In this document: positions 14,630 through 23,938 of the stretch, piece by piece | How positions within the stretch are numbered: the first letter of the stretch is position 1 | Layout: every line of letters begins with the position of its first letter | Source: CAYPCH01 sp964409165 | GTDB lineage: Bacteria > Bacillota > Clostridia > Acetivibrionales > Acetivibrionaceae | Reading direction: 5' to 3' | Length of the DNA stretch: 64,000 nt | Assembly (NCBI GenBank): GCA_964409165.1 | Contig: CAYPCH010000002.1 | Span: 1-64,000 of the forward strand | Notes under the pieces: model-generated | Told to the model about the DNA's origin: nothing | Database searches by the model: none | What the model saw: the letters and a program-made list of their open reading frames with translations, nothing else | Translations under genes and position numbers: made by a program

Positions 14630-15910
14630 ATGCAGGAGTTTATTGAAAATACATTCAGCAATGCGTTAACAGTTTCTTTTTTAAACAAGTATATTAAAGA
14701 GTTAATGGCTCAAGACTTCGTACTTTCAGCTCTGTGGGTACGTGGAGAAATCTCCAATTTCAAAAATCATTCTTCCGGACATATGTATTTTACGCTTAAA
14801 GATGATAACAGTCTAATTAAGTGTGTCATGTTTAGATCCTACAATTCATATTTAAAATTTGTACCTCAAAACGGCATGAAGGTTATCATAAAAGGATATA
14901 TCTCGGTATTTGAGAGAGACGGCCAATACCAGTTGTATGCTGAAGAAATGCACAATGACGGCACTGGAGACCTTCACATTGCATTTGAGCAACTTAAGAA
15001 AAAGCTTTTTGATGAAGGACTTTTTGATAACTCATATAAAAAGAAGCTACCGTTTTTACCCGGTTCTATAGGAGTTGTTACATCGGCAACCGGTTCGGTT
15101 ATAAGGGATATAATCAATGTTTTGAGCAGAAGATTTTATAATGTACATATAAAGATTTTTCCTGTAAGGGTACAAGGAGAAGGCGCAGCAAAAGAGATAT
15201 CCAGAGCGGTAAAAGCACTGAACCGTTTTAATATGGTGGATGTGATAATACTTGCCAGAGGCGGAGGATCACTTGAAGAGCTATGGCCGTTTAATGAAGA
15301 AATTGTGGCGCGAAGCATATTTGAATCTGAGATACCTGTAATATCAGCAGTTGGTCATGAAACTGATTATACCATTTCGGACTTTGCGTCAGATATTCGT
15401 TCTCCAACACCTTCAGCTGCTGCAGAGATTGTAATGCCTGAAAAGCTTGCCTTGTTAAAAAGAATCAAGGAGCTAAATGCAAGACTTTTTAGTGCTTCAT
15501 TAAGAAATATTACTCTTAAAAGAAGACAGCTTTCTGAATTGTCTAACGCATCAGCTTTTCGGCATCCTTATGACAAAGTATACCAAGAGAGATTAAAGCT
15601 TGACGTCCTTAATAAAAACCTTAAGCGGGCAGTACTTGTAAAACATGAGAGAGAAAAATCAAAATACAGTATTTTAGTTGGAAAGCTTGACGCATTAAGT
15701 CCTCTTGCGATATTATCGAAAGGGTATTGTATTGCAAAAACAAGAGAAGGTAATGCTCTTATCAGGTCTGTAAATGATGTTAAGACCGGAGATTATATCG
15801 TGGTTGATTTAAGGGACGGAAAGCTCGGTTGTTCTGTTGAAAATGTTGTCCATAAAGAAAATGAAAATGATATAAAAGCAACTGGAGAATATAGCAAGAA
15901 AGGTCGGTAA
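14630..15910 (+). CDS. xseA: Exodeoxyribonuclease VII large subunit
   Basis: 426 residues. An N-terminal OB fold (about 25-110, LWVRGEISNFKNHSSGHMYF), a catalytic domain (ILARGGGSLEELWPFNEEIV and VGHETDYTISDFASDIRSPT) and a C-terminal helical region. With XseB it degrades single-stranded DNA in both directions. It is separated from xseB by three bases. The C-terminal coiled region is shorter than in E. coli, as is usual in clostridia. Confidence 0.97.
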   Translation: MQEFIENTFSNALTVSFLNKYIKELMAQDFVLSALWVRGEISNFKNHSSGHMYFTLKDDNSLIKCVMFRSYNSYLKFVPQNGMKVIIKGYISVFERDGQYQLYAEEMHNDGTGDLHIAFEQLKKKLFDEGLFDNSYKKKLPFLPGSIGVVTSATGSVIRDIINVLSRRFYNVHIKIFPVRVQGEGAAKEISRAVKALNRFNMVDVIILARGGGSLEELWPFNEEIVARSIFESEIPVISAVGHETDYTISDFASDIRSPTPSAAAEIVMPEKLALLKRIKELNARLFSASLRNITLKRRQLSELSNASAFRHPYDKVYQERLKLDVLNKNLKRAVLVKHEREKSKYSILVGKLDALSPLAILSKGYCIAKTREGNALIRSVNDVKTGDYIVVDLRDGKLGCSVENVVHKENENDIKATGEYSKKGR

Positions 15911-15913
15911 TAT

Positions 15914-16162
15914 ATGGCTAAGTCGAGAGGGAACTTTGAAAAATCAATAAATGAGCTTGAGGATATTGTTGATAAGCTTGAAAGGGGCGAGTTATCCTTA
16001 GATGAATCGGTTGAAATATTTCAAAAAGGTATAACTCTTTCAAAGGATTTAAATAAAATGCTTGATGATGTTCAGAGGAAGATATCAATACTCATTGAAG
16101 ATGAAAAAGGAAATTTTAAAGAAGAAAATTTTATAAATACAGGAGAAAATGATGAATTTTAA
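15914..16162 (+). CDS. xseB: Exodeoxyribonuclease VII small subunit
   Basis: 82 residues with the family pattern NFEKSINELEDIVDKLERGE followed by LSLDESVEIFQKGI. A small helical protein that binds XseA in several copies. Its 3' end overlaps the ispA start by 11-14 bases, so translation of the two is coupled. Confidence 0.96.
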   Translation: MAKSRGNFEKSINELEDIVDKLERGELSLDESVEIFQKGITLSKDLNKMLDDVQRKISILIEDEKGNFKEENFINTGENDEF

Positions 16163-17042
16163 AGAAAAATTAAAAAGTTATGTTGATGTTATAAACGATT
16201 TTCTAGACAAGTATATTGTTGTTGAAGATGTACCTGAAAAGGTACTGTACAGCTCAATGAAATATAGCCTTGAGGCAGGTGGCAAGAGACTTAGACCTGT
16301 TTTGTCCTTATCAGTATGCGATATGCTGGATGGAAATATAAACGATGTTATTCCCTATGCTTGTGCAATAGAAATGATTCATACATACTCACTCATTCAT
16401 GACGACCTTCCTTCTATGGATGATGACAATTTCAGAAGAGGCAAACCTACAAATCATAAGGTTTTTGGAGAAGCAATTGCCATACTTGCAGGTGATGGTC
16501 TTTTAAATTCCGCTTTTGAACTGATGCTGAAAGCTTCATCTTATGGAGATAAGGGTCTGGACAAAAAAATAAAAGCTATCAGCGTAATTGCTAATGCATC
16601 AGGAATAAAAGGAATGATTGCCGGGCAAGTTATTGACCTTGAGTCGGAAGACAGTGATATTTCTCCTGAGCTTTTAAAAAGAATGCACAAGTGTAAGACC
16701 GGTGCACTTATAAAAGCCCCTGTTATATCATCGGCAGTTTTATGTGGTGCGAGTAAAGATGAAATCAAGCATCTGGAAAGCTTTTCAGAAAACATTGGAT
16801 TGGCTTTTCAGATAAAAGACGATATTCTTGATATTGAAGGAGACTCCGACAAACTTGGAAAGAATATCGGTAGCGATGCTTCAAACGGTAAATCGACTTT
16901 TGTAAGTATTTACGGACTTGACAAATCTAAAGAAATGCTTTTTAATATAACAGCGAACGCAGTTTCAGACCTTGATATCTTTGGAGATAAAGCTCTGTTT
17001 TTGAAAGAATTGTCAAAATATCTTCTTGAGAGGGATATCTGA
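16152..17042 (+). CDS. ispA: Polyprenyl (farnesyl/geranyl) diphosphate synthase
   Basis: About 296 residues; the ATG at 16152 is better spaced from GGAG (16141-16144) than the one at 16149. The first aspartate-rich motif is DDLPSMDDD with HDD before it, the second is KDDILDIEGD, and GGKRLRP binds isopentenyl diphosphate. It condenses IPP with DMAPP to short prenyl diphosphates (normally C15) for quinone and undecaprenyl synthesis. It lies two genes upstream of dxs, and ispH is near the other end of the window, so several isoprenoid genes are present. Confidence 0.95.
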   Translation: MNFKEKLKSYVDVINDFLDKYIVVEDVPEKVLYSSMKYSLEAGGKRLRPVLSLSVCDMLDGNINDVIPYACAIEMIHTYSLIHDDLPSMDDDNFRRGKPTNHKVFGEAIAILAGDGLLNSAFELMLKASSYGDKGLDKKIKAISVIANASGIKGMIAGQVIDLESEDSDISPELLKRMHKCKTGALIKAPVISSAVLCGASKDEIKHLESFSENIGLAFQIKDDILDIEGDSDKLGKNIGSDASNGKSTFVSIYGLDKSKEMLFNITANAVSDLDIFGDKALFLKELSKYLLERDI

Positions 17043-17078
17043 TGCAATTACTGTTATTCACTACAGGGGGGTATGTGA

Positions 17079-17519
17079 GTGGAAATTATTAACGGCGTAT
17101 TGTCCAACAGGACAATAACGGTGCCTGCTCTAGCGTGGTTTATCGCTCAATTAATAAAAGTTGTCAATGTTATACTTGTTGAAAAAAGACTTGACTTTGC
17201 AAGGTTTGTCGGTTCAGGTGGAATGCCGAGCTCACATTCCTCATTTATAGTTTCACTGACTGCGGTTATTGCAAAGATGAAAGGGGTTACCTCTGCTGAA
17301 TTTGGAATAACTATGACCATTGCCCTTATAGTTATGTATGATGCAGCTGGTATCCGAAGAGCAGCAGGAAAACAGGCAAAGGTTTTAAACCAGCTTATAT
17401 ATTCTCAGAACAACAAGGAGCAATTTGATGAGAAACTAAAAGAACTGTTGGGTCATTCACCTTTTGAGGTTATAATGGGAGCTCTTTTAGGTATTATCAT
17501 TGGACTTTGGTTTGGATAA
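17079..17519 (+). CDS. yuiD: DUF212 divergent PAP2-like membrane protein (YuiD family)
   Basis: 146 residues starting at GTG behind AGGGGGG. Three or four membrane helices and the motif GSGGMPSSHSSFIVSLTAVI, followed by YDAAGIRRAAGKQAKVLN, which are the conserved PAP2-like phosphatase residues of DUF212. The substrate is not known; its place between ispA and dxs suggests polyprenyl phosphate handling. In other bacteria with OLE RNA this gene is a regular neighbour of the RNA. Confidence 0.88.
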   Translation: MEIINGVLSNRTITVPALAWFIAQLIKVVNVILVEKRLDFARFVGSGGMPSSHSSFIVSLTAVIAKMKGVTSAEFGITMTIALIVMYDAAGIRRAAGKQAKVLNQLIYSQNNKEQFDEKLKELLGHSPFEVIMGALLGIIIGLWFG

Positions 17520-17796
17520 TTTCATTAAGCAAGATTTTTATTTTATGTTAAATATGGTATACAAACGCATGTGCAAAATAAACAGCGTATAACCAATATA
17601 AAAAGCGTATAGCCAATATAAAAATAGAATAAAGAGATATTCATCTTTTTATAAACTAATTTCGATTATTGTGATTCTTTATATTGTCAAATATGTATGC
17701 TATAATTTAAAATCTATACGTTAAAACCTATACGCAATATTTCGCAATATAAGTTACAATAGAAGTAGTAATGCATGTTGTGGCAATACAATGAAT
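17520..17796 (+). other. Intergenic stretch with a short imperfect tandem repeat
   Basis: AGCGTATAACCAATATAAAA is followed at once by a near-identical unit (17583-17625). No open frame or clear promoter was seen. Confidence 0.5.
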
Positions 17797-17855
17797 AAAA
17801 ATCTTCGGGACATTGAGTCCCAAAGATTTTTGCCGGATTTCCTTTCAGGAAATGG
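17797..17855 (+). terminator. 59-nt double hairpin, copy 1 (terminator-like)
   Basis: Outer arms AAAAATCTT (17797-17805) and AAGATTTTT (17823-17831) enclose the inner stem GGGAC/GTCCC. The second hairpin ATTTCC/GGAAAT follows. The copy at 53169-53227 differs at three bases, two of which convert a T-A pair of the outer stem to G-C. Confidence 0.75.
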
Positions 17856-17928
17856 GCCTAAGAAGTTTTTCTCAAAAAATTGTCAAAAATATTTTTGGGG
17901 AATATCATATAATTAAATGCTAAAAAAA

Positions 17929-18545
17929 CAGGGTGGAGCAGTATTCTAGTCAGTACTACCGGCTCTCAAGACGGGCCTAAAAATCCGTTGAAGGGCACAT
18001 CGATGAAGTTCCTTGTGTTGGCTTGCTACGCCCAGTGGTGGGCTGGTGCTGGGAGTTAAGGTTTAGGGGCGATCCGCAATGGCATGTGGGCGTTGACCCC
18101 TTTTCCGTGGAGACCCTATATTGTGGAAGAAAAGACACTTTGGGTAGTTATACTTATTAAGTGCCACCTCGACTACGAATAGGGAGTAAACCTGTTATGC
18201 GGTACTGTTAATGTGCTGTGTACAGAGTAGCCTGCCTTGAGTGAAATTGGCGGATAATGGTCAGGTGTAGAAGTATTGGCCGATACATATACACTATTGC
18301 AGTTTGAAACCAATTTTGCAAAAGAGGCTAGGAGTCGGTTAGACTGCCGGGGAAACCCCCTAGACTGTTCTGTTAAGAGATATACTGGGGATTGCAGTGT
18401 GGACTAAGTGGCAATCAGGCACCATTATGGTAACATATGGCTGAAGGTTTAAAAGGAAACTACTGATTTGGCGACATTTCAGTACCTTCTGTGGAAATCA
18501 AGCCTGACCTAAGCCGCAAAATTTACTCAGTATATTTCCACCCTG
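17929..18545 (+). ncRNA. ole: OLE RNA (ornate, large, extremophilic RNA)
   Basis: A roughly 617-nt region without open frames, closed by a perfect nine-pair stem: CAGGGTGGA (17929-17937) with TCCACCCTG (18537-18545). Size, position between DUF212 and a small polytopic membrane protein gene, and the flanking ispA and dxs genes all match the known OLE locus. A TATAAT at 17908-17913 would place a start near 17920. OLE RNA is known to bind the OapA protein and sit at the membrane, and has been linked to alcohol, cold and magnesium stress in Alkalihalobacillus. The call rests on context, size and overall pattern; I could not run a covariance search. Confidence 0.92.
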
Positions 18546-18590
18546 TGTTTATAATATTGTAAATAAATTTATTTTGGAGGAAGTCATTAA

Positions 18591-19232
18591 TTGGATGACA
18601 ATAGTAAACATCTTGTAACGGAGAGAAAAGTTAAGTTCAAGTCAAATTTAGTGGGCTCAAAAAAGGAAAACTGGAAATGGGTTTTTCTGATTACCATGGT
18701 GTCATTTGTATTATCTTCAAGCCTCTCGCTTACTTCATCAATCTTGTTAGAGGATGTTGGAATAATTTTATCATTATTAATTGTGTTGATAATAGTTTTT
18801 ATTGGCATAATTTTTGATATAATAGGAATAGCGGTAACTGCAGCAGACGAGTCTCCGTTTCATGCAATGGCATCAAGAAAAGTTTACGGGGCAAAACAGA
18901 CTATAAAGCTTATAAGAAATGCAAATAAAGTTTCAAACTTTTGCAATGACGTTATAGGTGATATATGTGGAGTTATAAGCGGTACTGCAAGTGCATTTAT
19001 CATAATGTCTGCCTTTGGTGCTAAAAGCACTGAACTGTCGACAATTGCAAGTTTAGGTCTTACTGGTATGGTAGCTTCACTTACTATAGGCGGAAAAGCT
19101 GTCGGCAAGATCATTGCAATAGAAAAAAGCAACTATATTGTATATAAAGTTGGAGTTATATTTAAATTTTTAGTTGGAAGAATAAGTTTTTTAGACTTAA
19201 AACCAAAGAGGAATAAGCTGAAAGAGAGATGA
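18591..19232 (+). CDS. oapA: OLE-associated protein OapA
   Basis: 213 residues from a TTG behind TTGGAGGAAG. It has about four membrane helices (near 26-46, 55-80, 122-145 and 150-168), a conserved DESPFHAMASRKVYGAKQTI segment on the cytoplasmic side, and basic ends. This is the pattern of the OLE-associated membrane protein, which binds OLE RNA and takes it to the membrane. It starts 46 bases after the RNA's closing stem and is only seven bases before dxs, so the RNA, oapA and dxs are probably one transcription unit. Confidence 0.88.
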   Translation: MDDNSKHLVTERKVKFKSNLVGSKKENWKWVFLITMVSFVLSSSLSLTSSILLEDVGIILSLLIVLIIVFIGIIFDIIGIAVTAADESPFHAMASRKVYGAKQTIKLIRNANKVSNFCNDVIGDICGVISGTASAFIIMSAFGAKSTELSTIASLGLTGMVASLTIGGKAVGKIIAIEKSNYIVYKVGVIFKFLVGRISFLDLKPKRNKLKER

Positions 19233-19239
19233 AACCTGA

Positions 19240-21114
19240 TTGTCTAATATTTTAGAGTTATTAAATTCGCCTGAGGACGTAAAGAAATTTAATATAGATG
19301 AATTGACGCAGTTGTCTCAGGAAATAAGATCTTTTTTGATTGAAAAAGTATCAAAAACCGGAGGACACCTTGCATCAAATCTTGGAGTTGTGGAACTTAC
19401 GCTTGCATTGCACAGGGTTTTTTCTACACCTGCTGATAAAATTGTATGGGATGTTGGACACCAATCCTATGTACACAAAATTGTCACAGGAAGAAAAGAT
19501 AAATTTGATACCATGAGAAAATATAAAGGTATGTCAGGTTTTCCGAAGGTCAATGAAAGCCCTCATGACACATTTAACACAGGCCACAGCAGTACATCAA
19601 TATCTGCAGCCCTTGGTATTGCCAAGGCAAGAGATTTAAAAAAAGAAAACTATTCTGTTATATCAGTTATAGGCGACGGTGCGCTAACAGGCGGTATGGC
19701 ATTTGAAGCACTGAATGATACTGGAAGATCACTGAATAACCTGATAGTAATTTTGAATGATAATGAAATGTCAATTTCGGAAAATGTAGGAGGTCTTTCC
19801 AGGTATTTGAGCAAAATAAGGATAGAGCCCTTTTATTTTAAAGTCAAGGAAGACATTGACTTTATGTTAAAGAAAATACCTGCAATAGGAAGAAGTGCAG
19901 TTAAGGCACTTGACAGAGTTAAAGGCACTATTAAGTATATGATAATGCCAGGTGTAATTTTTGAAGAATTGGGTTTCAAGTACTTAGGTCCAATTGATGG
20001 TCATAATATAGAAGAACTGGAAAGTGTTCTGGCAAAGGCTAAAAGTCTTAAAGGTCCTGTTTTTGTCCATGTATGCACCCAGAAGGGAAAAGGATATACT
20101 TATGCGGAGGAAAATCCTCATGTTTTTCACGGAATATCTCCTTTTGAAATAGAAACCGGGGAAGTTATTGTTAACAGTGGCCCGGGTTATTCTGAAATAT
20201 TCGGAAGAGAGCTTATAAAACTTGCCCAGAAAGAGAAAAGACTTGTTGCAATCACTGCTGCAATGCCTCACGGGACGGGTATGGATAAGTTTTCAAAGAA
20301 GTATCCCGAACGGTTCTTTGATGTTGGAATTGCGGAACAACATGCTGTAACTTTTGCTGCTGGGCTTGCAAGAAATGGCATGGTACCTGTAATAGCACTT
20401 TATTCATCATTTTTGCAACGTGCATATGACCAAGTTTTCCATGATGTGGCTCTTCAGAACCTCCATGTTGTATTTGCAATAGACCGTGCAGGAATAGTAG
20501 GGGAAGATGGAGAGACACACCAAGGAATTTATGACATATCCTTCTTGCGACATATACCAAATATGACAATACTTGCTCCATGCGATTATAACGAAATGAG
20601 AAAAATGCTGGAATATGCAGTTACTGAGCATAACGGTCCTATTGCAATCAGGTATCCGAGAGGAAAAGGCCCTGAGAAGCTTGTTGATGAGCAACCAATC
20701 AGAATAGGACAGTCGCTTCTTTTGCGTGAAGGCTCCGATTTGACAATTATAGCAACCGGCAATAAAGTTGAAACTGCTTTACAAGTTGCTGATACTTTAG
20801 AAAAAATGGATTTTAGTTCTGATGTTATTTACTCTAGGTTTATAAAGCCACTTGATGAACGGATTATTATTGAATCAGCAGTTAAAACAAGGAGAATTGT
20901 CACAATTGAGGATAATACGATTGAAGGTGGCTTTGGGAGCAGAGTTCTTGAAATGATAAATCAGAAGGGAATAAACGTAAAAACCAGAATGTTCGGTTTC
21001 CCGGATAAATTCATACCTCATGGTTCAAAAAATGAGCTTATACAGAATTATAAGCTTGATCCTGACGCAATTGTGCATGATGTGCTAAAGGTTATGAATA
21101 AAACAAGAATTTAG
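19240..21114 (+). CDS. dxs: 1-deoxy-D-xylulose-5-phosphate synthase
   Basis: 624 residues with a TTG start. TPP-binding GDGALTGGMAFEALNDTG (near 146), an N-terminal GGHLASNLGVVELTLALH block, and the transketolase central domain with AIDRAGIVGEDGETHQG. It makes DXP from pyruvate and glyceraldehyde 3-phosphate, the first step of the MEP isoprenoid pathway; ispA and ispH in this window act later in the same route. The start has only a weak AAAGAGAG upstream and probably depends on coupling to oapA, seven bases before. Confidence 0.97.
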   Translation: MSNILELLNSPEDVKKFNIDELTQLSQEIRSFLIEKVSKTGGHLASNLGVVELTLALHRVFSTPADKIVWDVGHQSYVHKIVTGRKDKFDTMRKYKGMSGFPKVNESPHDTFNTGHSSTSISAALGIAKARDLKKENYSVISVIGDGALTGGMAFEALNDTGRSLNNLIVILNDNEMSISENVGGLSRYLSKIRIEPFYFKVKEDIDFMLKKIPAIGRSAVKALDRVKGTIKYMIMPGVIFEELGFKYLGPIDGHNIEELESVLAKAKSLKGPVFVHVCTQKGKGYTYAEENPHVFHGISPFEIETGEVIVNSGPGYSEIFGRELIKLAQKEKRLVAITAAMPHGTGMDKFSKKYPERFFDVGIAEQHAVTFAAGLARNGMVPVIALYSSFLQRAYDQVFHDVALQNLHVVFAIDRAGIVGEDGETHQGIYDISFLRHIPNMTILAPCDYNEMRKMLEYAVTEHNGPIAIRYPRGKGPEKLVDEQPIRIGQSLLLREGSDLTIIATGNKVETALQVADTLEKMDFSSDVIYSRFIKPLDERIIIESAVKTRRIVTIEDNTIEGGFGSRVLEMINQKGINVKTRMFGFPDKFIPHGSKNELIQNYKLDPDAIVHDVLKVMNKTRI

Positions 21115-21119
21115 TAACA

Positions 21120-21248
21120 CAACTTTCCCACAGTATTTATGGGCTCTTTGCCACTAACGTAGCATTGCTCACCGCGGTCAAAAAGTAAACTTTTTGCCCT
21201 TAACTTGCGAGCAACCAGAGCCTCAAAATACTATAAGTGGGAAAGTTG
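21120..21248. mobile_element. MITE-like palindromic element, copy 1
   Basis: 129 bp with perfect 12-bp terminal inverted repeats CAACTTTCCCAC/GTGGGAAAGTTG, and a second inverted block GGGCTCTTTG/CAGAGCCTC inside. TTAGTAA is found on both sides and looks like a target duplication. The inverted copy at 52205-52332 is highly similar over its whole length. No coding capacity. Confidence 0.8.
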
Positions 21249-21291
21249 AGTTAGTAAATAATTAGTAAATAATAAGACAGGAGTATTTTTA

Positions 21292-22092
21292 TTGAAAAAG
21301 GAAAGGCTAGATGTTCTTTTGGTAAACAGAGGTTTCTTTGCAAGCAGAGAAAAAGCGAAAACTTCAATAATGGCCGGAGTAGTTTTTGTGAATAACATAA
21401 AAGAAGATAAACCGGGTTCAAAAATTGAAGAGGATGCCACTATTTATATAAAGGAAAATGTAATTCCTTATGTAAGCAGGGGAGGACTTAAGCTTGAAAA
21501 GGCTATAAAAGTATTTGAAATCAACCTGAAGGACAAGACAGCGATTGATATCGGTGCATCAACAGGAGGATTTACCGACTGTATGCTAAAAAACGGTGCT
21601 TCAAAAGTATTTGCCATAGATGTCGGTTATGGACAGCTCAACTGGGAGTTAAGAAATGATGAACGGGTAATTTGTATGGAAAGAACAAACATCCGGTACG
21701 TTGAACCTGAACAGCTTGGCTGTCTCTCAGATTTTGCATCAATAGATGTGTCATTCATATCGTTAAAAAAGGTAATTCCTGTTGCCGTTAAACTGACAAA
21801 AGCCGACGGGGAACTGCTATGTCTTATTAAACCGCAGTTTGAGGCGGGAAGGGATAAAGTAGGGAAGAACGGCGTGGTAAGAGACCCTCAAGCTCATAAA
21901 GATGTAGTAAATGACATTATAAGATTTGTCCTCGATAATGGTCTTAAAGTTAAAGGGCTTGATTATTCGCCCATTAAAGGACCGGAGGGCAATATAGAAT
22001 ATCTCATCTATATTTCAAAAACTGACGGATGCGATGATTTAAGCATCCTTCAAGACACCGCACACCAAGTAGTAGACAAATCCCATATTTAA
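21292..22092 (+). CDS. tlyA: TlyA-family rRNA 2'-O-methyltransferase
   Basis: 266 residues from a TTG behind CAGGAG. An N-terminal S4 RNA-binding domain (ERLDVLLVNRGFFASREKAK) and an FtsJ-like methyltransferase domain with the SAM-binding DIGASTGGFTDCML and the KPQFEAG motif. TlyA proteins methylate ribose in 16S and/or 23S rRNA. In most clostridia the next genes are nadK, argR, recN, spoIVB and spo0A; here the order breaks and a dockerin gene follows. Confidence 0.93.
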   Translation: MKKERLDVLLVNRGFFASREKAKTSIMAGVVFVNNIKEDKPGSKIEEDATIYIKENVIPYVSRGGLKLEKAIKVFEINLKDKTAIDIGASTGGFTDCMLKNGASKVFAIDVGYGQLNWELRNDERVICMERTNIRYVEPEQLGCLSDFASIDVSFISLKKVIPVAVKLTKADGELLCLIKPQFEAGRDKVGKNGVVRDPQAHKDVVNDIIRFVLDNGLKVKGLDYSPIKGPEGNIEYLIYISKTDGCDDLSILQDTAHQVVDKSHI

Positions 22093-22123
22093 CGCAAAGC
22101 ATATAAAATATCTTGCAAATGAA

Positions 22124-22163
22124 TAACTCAATTTTGCCCCTTTCATTTGACTCCAAGAGGTCT
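22124..22163. repeat. GACCTCTT/AAGAGG hairpin repeat, copy 2 (inverted)
   Basis: On the minus strand it reads AGACCTCTTGGAG...AAAGGGGC then AAAATTGAGTTA, matching the start of the copies at 11727 and 39735. It may end tlyA transcription together with the AGGTCTAA...TTAGACCT pairing just after it (22157-22203). Confidence 0.5.
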
Positions 22164-22465
22164 AATAAAGGTCTGATTTCTATATTCTACTGGAGTTAGA
22201 CCTATTTAATGGATCTTAATGGATCTTAATGGACATTAAAAATTAAGATATTATAAATTAATAGTAGAATTTAGGTGAAATTTTTATAAAAAGTATGATA
22301 TAATTCTATATAGAGAAATAATTAATAGAACGAAATAGAGAAATATTTAAGAGAACGAACTTTACCTATTACTTTTTATAGTTTGTCTCTATAAATATAA
22401 ATAGATAAGTTGCAAAAAGGGTATTGTAAGGAATTATTTTTCAACTTATAAACAGAGGTATATTA

Positions 22466-22509
22466 TTTTGCAATGTATGAATTGAAAATATAATGTATAC
22501 ATTGCAAAA
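22466..22509 (+). promoter_or_regulatory. Inverted repeat flanking a -10 box, candidate operator
   Basis: TTTTGCAATGTAT (22466-22478) is exactly inverted at 22497-22509. A TATAAT (22489-22494) lies between the halves, so the left half covers the -35 region and the right half the start region of the dockerin-CAP gene. Otherwise 22164-22540 shows only three short TTAATGGATC repeats. Confidence 0.5.
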
Positions 22510-22564
22510 AATATAGCACAAAGTATTATTTTTTTTAAAATTGAATGTTGAGGGAGGAGTAAAA

Positions 22565-23797
22565 ATGAAGAAAGTATTAGTGTTAGTAGTTGTACTTTGT
22601 TTTGTTTTTAGTTTTTACTTATCTTTGCCAAAAATTACATTCGCAGCAGACGCACAACATTATTCTACAAAATACGGAGATCTGAATGCAGATAATTATG
22701 TAAATTCAACAGACTATATTTTATTTAAAAAGTTTCTGTTGATAACAGACTTTGATTTAGCCATAGCAAACGGTTTACAAATAACTGATTTGAATAAAGA
22801 TGGAGCTATCAATTCATCAGATTATGCATTATTGAAAAAATACGTTTTGGGATTAATTGATTCATTTCCTGCAGATAATGTACCCATCAAGGCTCCTGAG
22901 CCAACAAAATCTCCAATATATGCAAAACCTCCGGAATCATCAATATCATTAAACATTCCAGTTAATTCATTAATAGGTAAAACAAAATCAGATATAATAA
23001 AAATCTTCGGTTCTCCTGACAGAAAAGAATTAAGTAAATACGGGTTTTACTGGTACATATATAACAGCGATTATAGCAAATATATTCAAGTGGGTATTCA
23101 AAACGAAGAGGTTGTTGGCGTATATTCCAATTCTGATAACTATAGATTCTTTGACAGAATTCAAGTTGGAACAGATAAAGCAGCTATGAGCACTATTTTA
23201 GGAAAACCTTTACAATATATTTTAAAAGGTACCACCAGATATATGCTAGACAGTACCGGCGGATATGAAGTCTTTAATGTGGACAACAGCTATTATGCTA
23301 CAATATTTTATGATAAGTTAAATGAAAACAGAGTTACATCAACACTCATTATAAAAAAAGAAACAGAGCATTCTCTTAACGGTTACTACGGTAAACCAAG
23401 TGAAGTACTTATGAGAAGTTATGAAAGACAAATGTTTGAAATTTCAAATGCTATACGGGTAAGAAACGGAAAACAACCATATATATGGAATGACAGTCTT
23501 GTCCAGCTTACCAGAAAACATAGTTCTGATATGGCTATGAATAACTATTTTTCTCATACAAACCTTGATGGAAAAAACCCAACAACCAGAATGAGAGAAG
23601 CAGGAATATCATTTTCTTCATCATCTGAGAACATTGCAAAAGGTTATTTTTGTGGTATATATGCTATTGAAGGTTTCATGAGTACTTCTAGTCACAGAAA
23701 AAACATATTGGGCAGTTATACTTCAACAGGTAATGGAGTTTACATAGGAGAGGGAAAGAATATATACTATACACAAGATTTTTGTGCTTTGAGATAA
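22565..23797 (+). CDS. Secreted dockerin-CAP domain protein
   Basis: 410 residues from the ATG at 22565, which follows GGGAGGAG and opens a signal peptide (MKKVLVLVVVLCFVFSFYLS). A type I dockerin (about 38-105) has loops DLNADNYVNSTD and DLNKDGAINSSD. A CAP-associated domain (about 140-275, with IGKTKSDIIKIFGSPDRKEL) is followed by a C-terminal CAP/SCP domain (about 295-408) with HSSDMAMNNYFSHTNLDGK and the ENIAKGY and SSSHRKNIL-like motifs of the YkwD group. CAP domains in bacterial exoproteins have unclear activity. The dockerin implies attachment to a cellulosome scaffold. A terminator follows. Confidence 0.88.
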   Translation: MKKVLVLVVVLCFVFSFYLSLPKITFAADAQHYSTKYGDLNADNYVNSTDYILFKKFLLITDFDLAIANGLQITDLNKDGAINSSDYALLKKYVLGLIDSFPADNVPIKAPEPTKSPIYAKPPESSISLNIPVNSLIGKTKSDIIKIFGSPDRKELSKYGFYWYIYNSDYSKYIQVGIQNEEVVGVYSNSDNYRFFDRIQVGTDKAAMSTILGKPLQYILKGTTRYMLDSTGGYEVFNVDNSYYATIFYDKLNENRVTSTLIIKKETEHSLNGYYGKPSEVLMRSYERQMFEISNAIRVRNGKQPYIWNDSLVQLTRKHSSDMAMNNYFSHTNLDGKNPTTRMREAGISFSSSSENIAKGYFCGIYAIEGFMSTSSHRKNILGSYTSTGNGVYIGEGKNIYYTQDFCALR

Positions 23798-23834
23798 ACC
23801 AATGAGTTATAGTTAAATTGAAAATTTATATAAT

Positions 23835-23874
23835 AAAAAATGCCTTCTGGTATGATAAAGGAGGTGTTTTTTAT
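23835..23874 (+). terminator. Intrinsic terminator after the dockerin-CAP gene
   Basis: Arms 23835-23848 and 23859-23872 form 14 pairs (including G-U) around a ten-base loop, with A-rich and T-rich flanks. Confidence 0.75.
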
Positions 23875-23892
23875 TATTAATTAATTATACGC

Positions 23893-23922
23893 AATTACAC
23901 GAAATAAAAATTTCGTGTAATT
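23893..23922 (+). promoter_or_regulatory. 13-bp perfect hairpin directly before a Shine-Dalgarno sequence
   Basis: AATTACACGAAAT (23893-23905), loop AAAA, ATTTCGTGTAATT (23910-23922), then GGAGGGAGG at 23923-23931. It could be an operator or an RNA element controlling the short ORF and the recombinase. Confidence 0.55.
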
Positions 23923-23938
23923 GGAGGGAGGTTTAATA

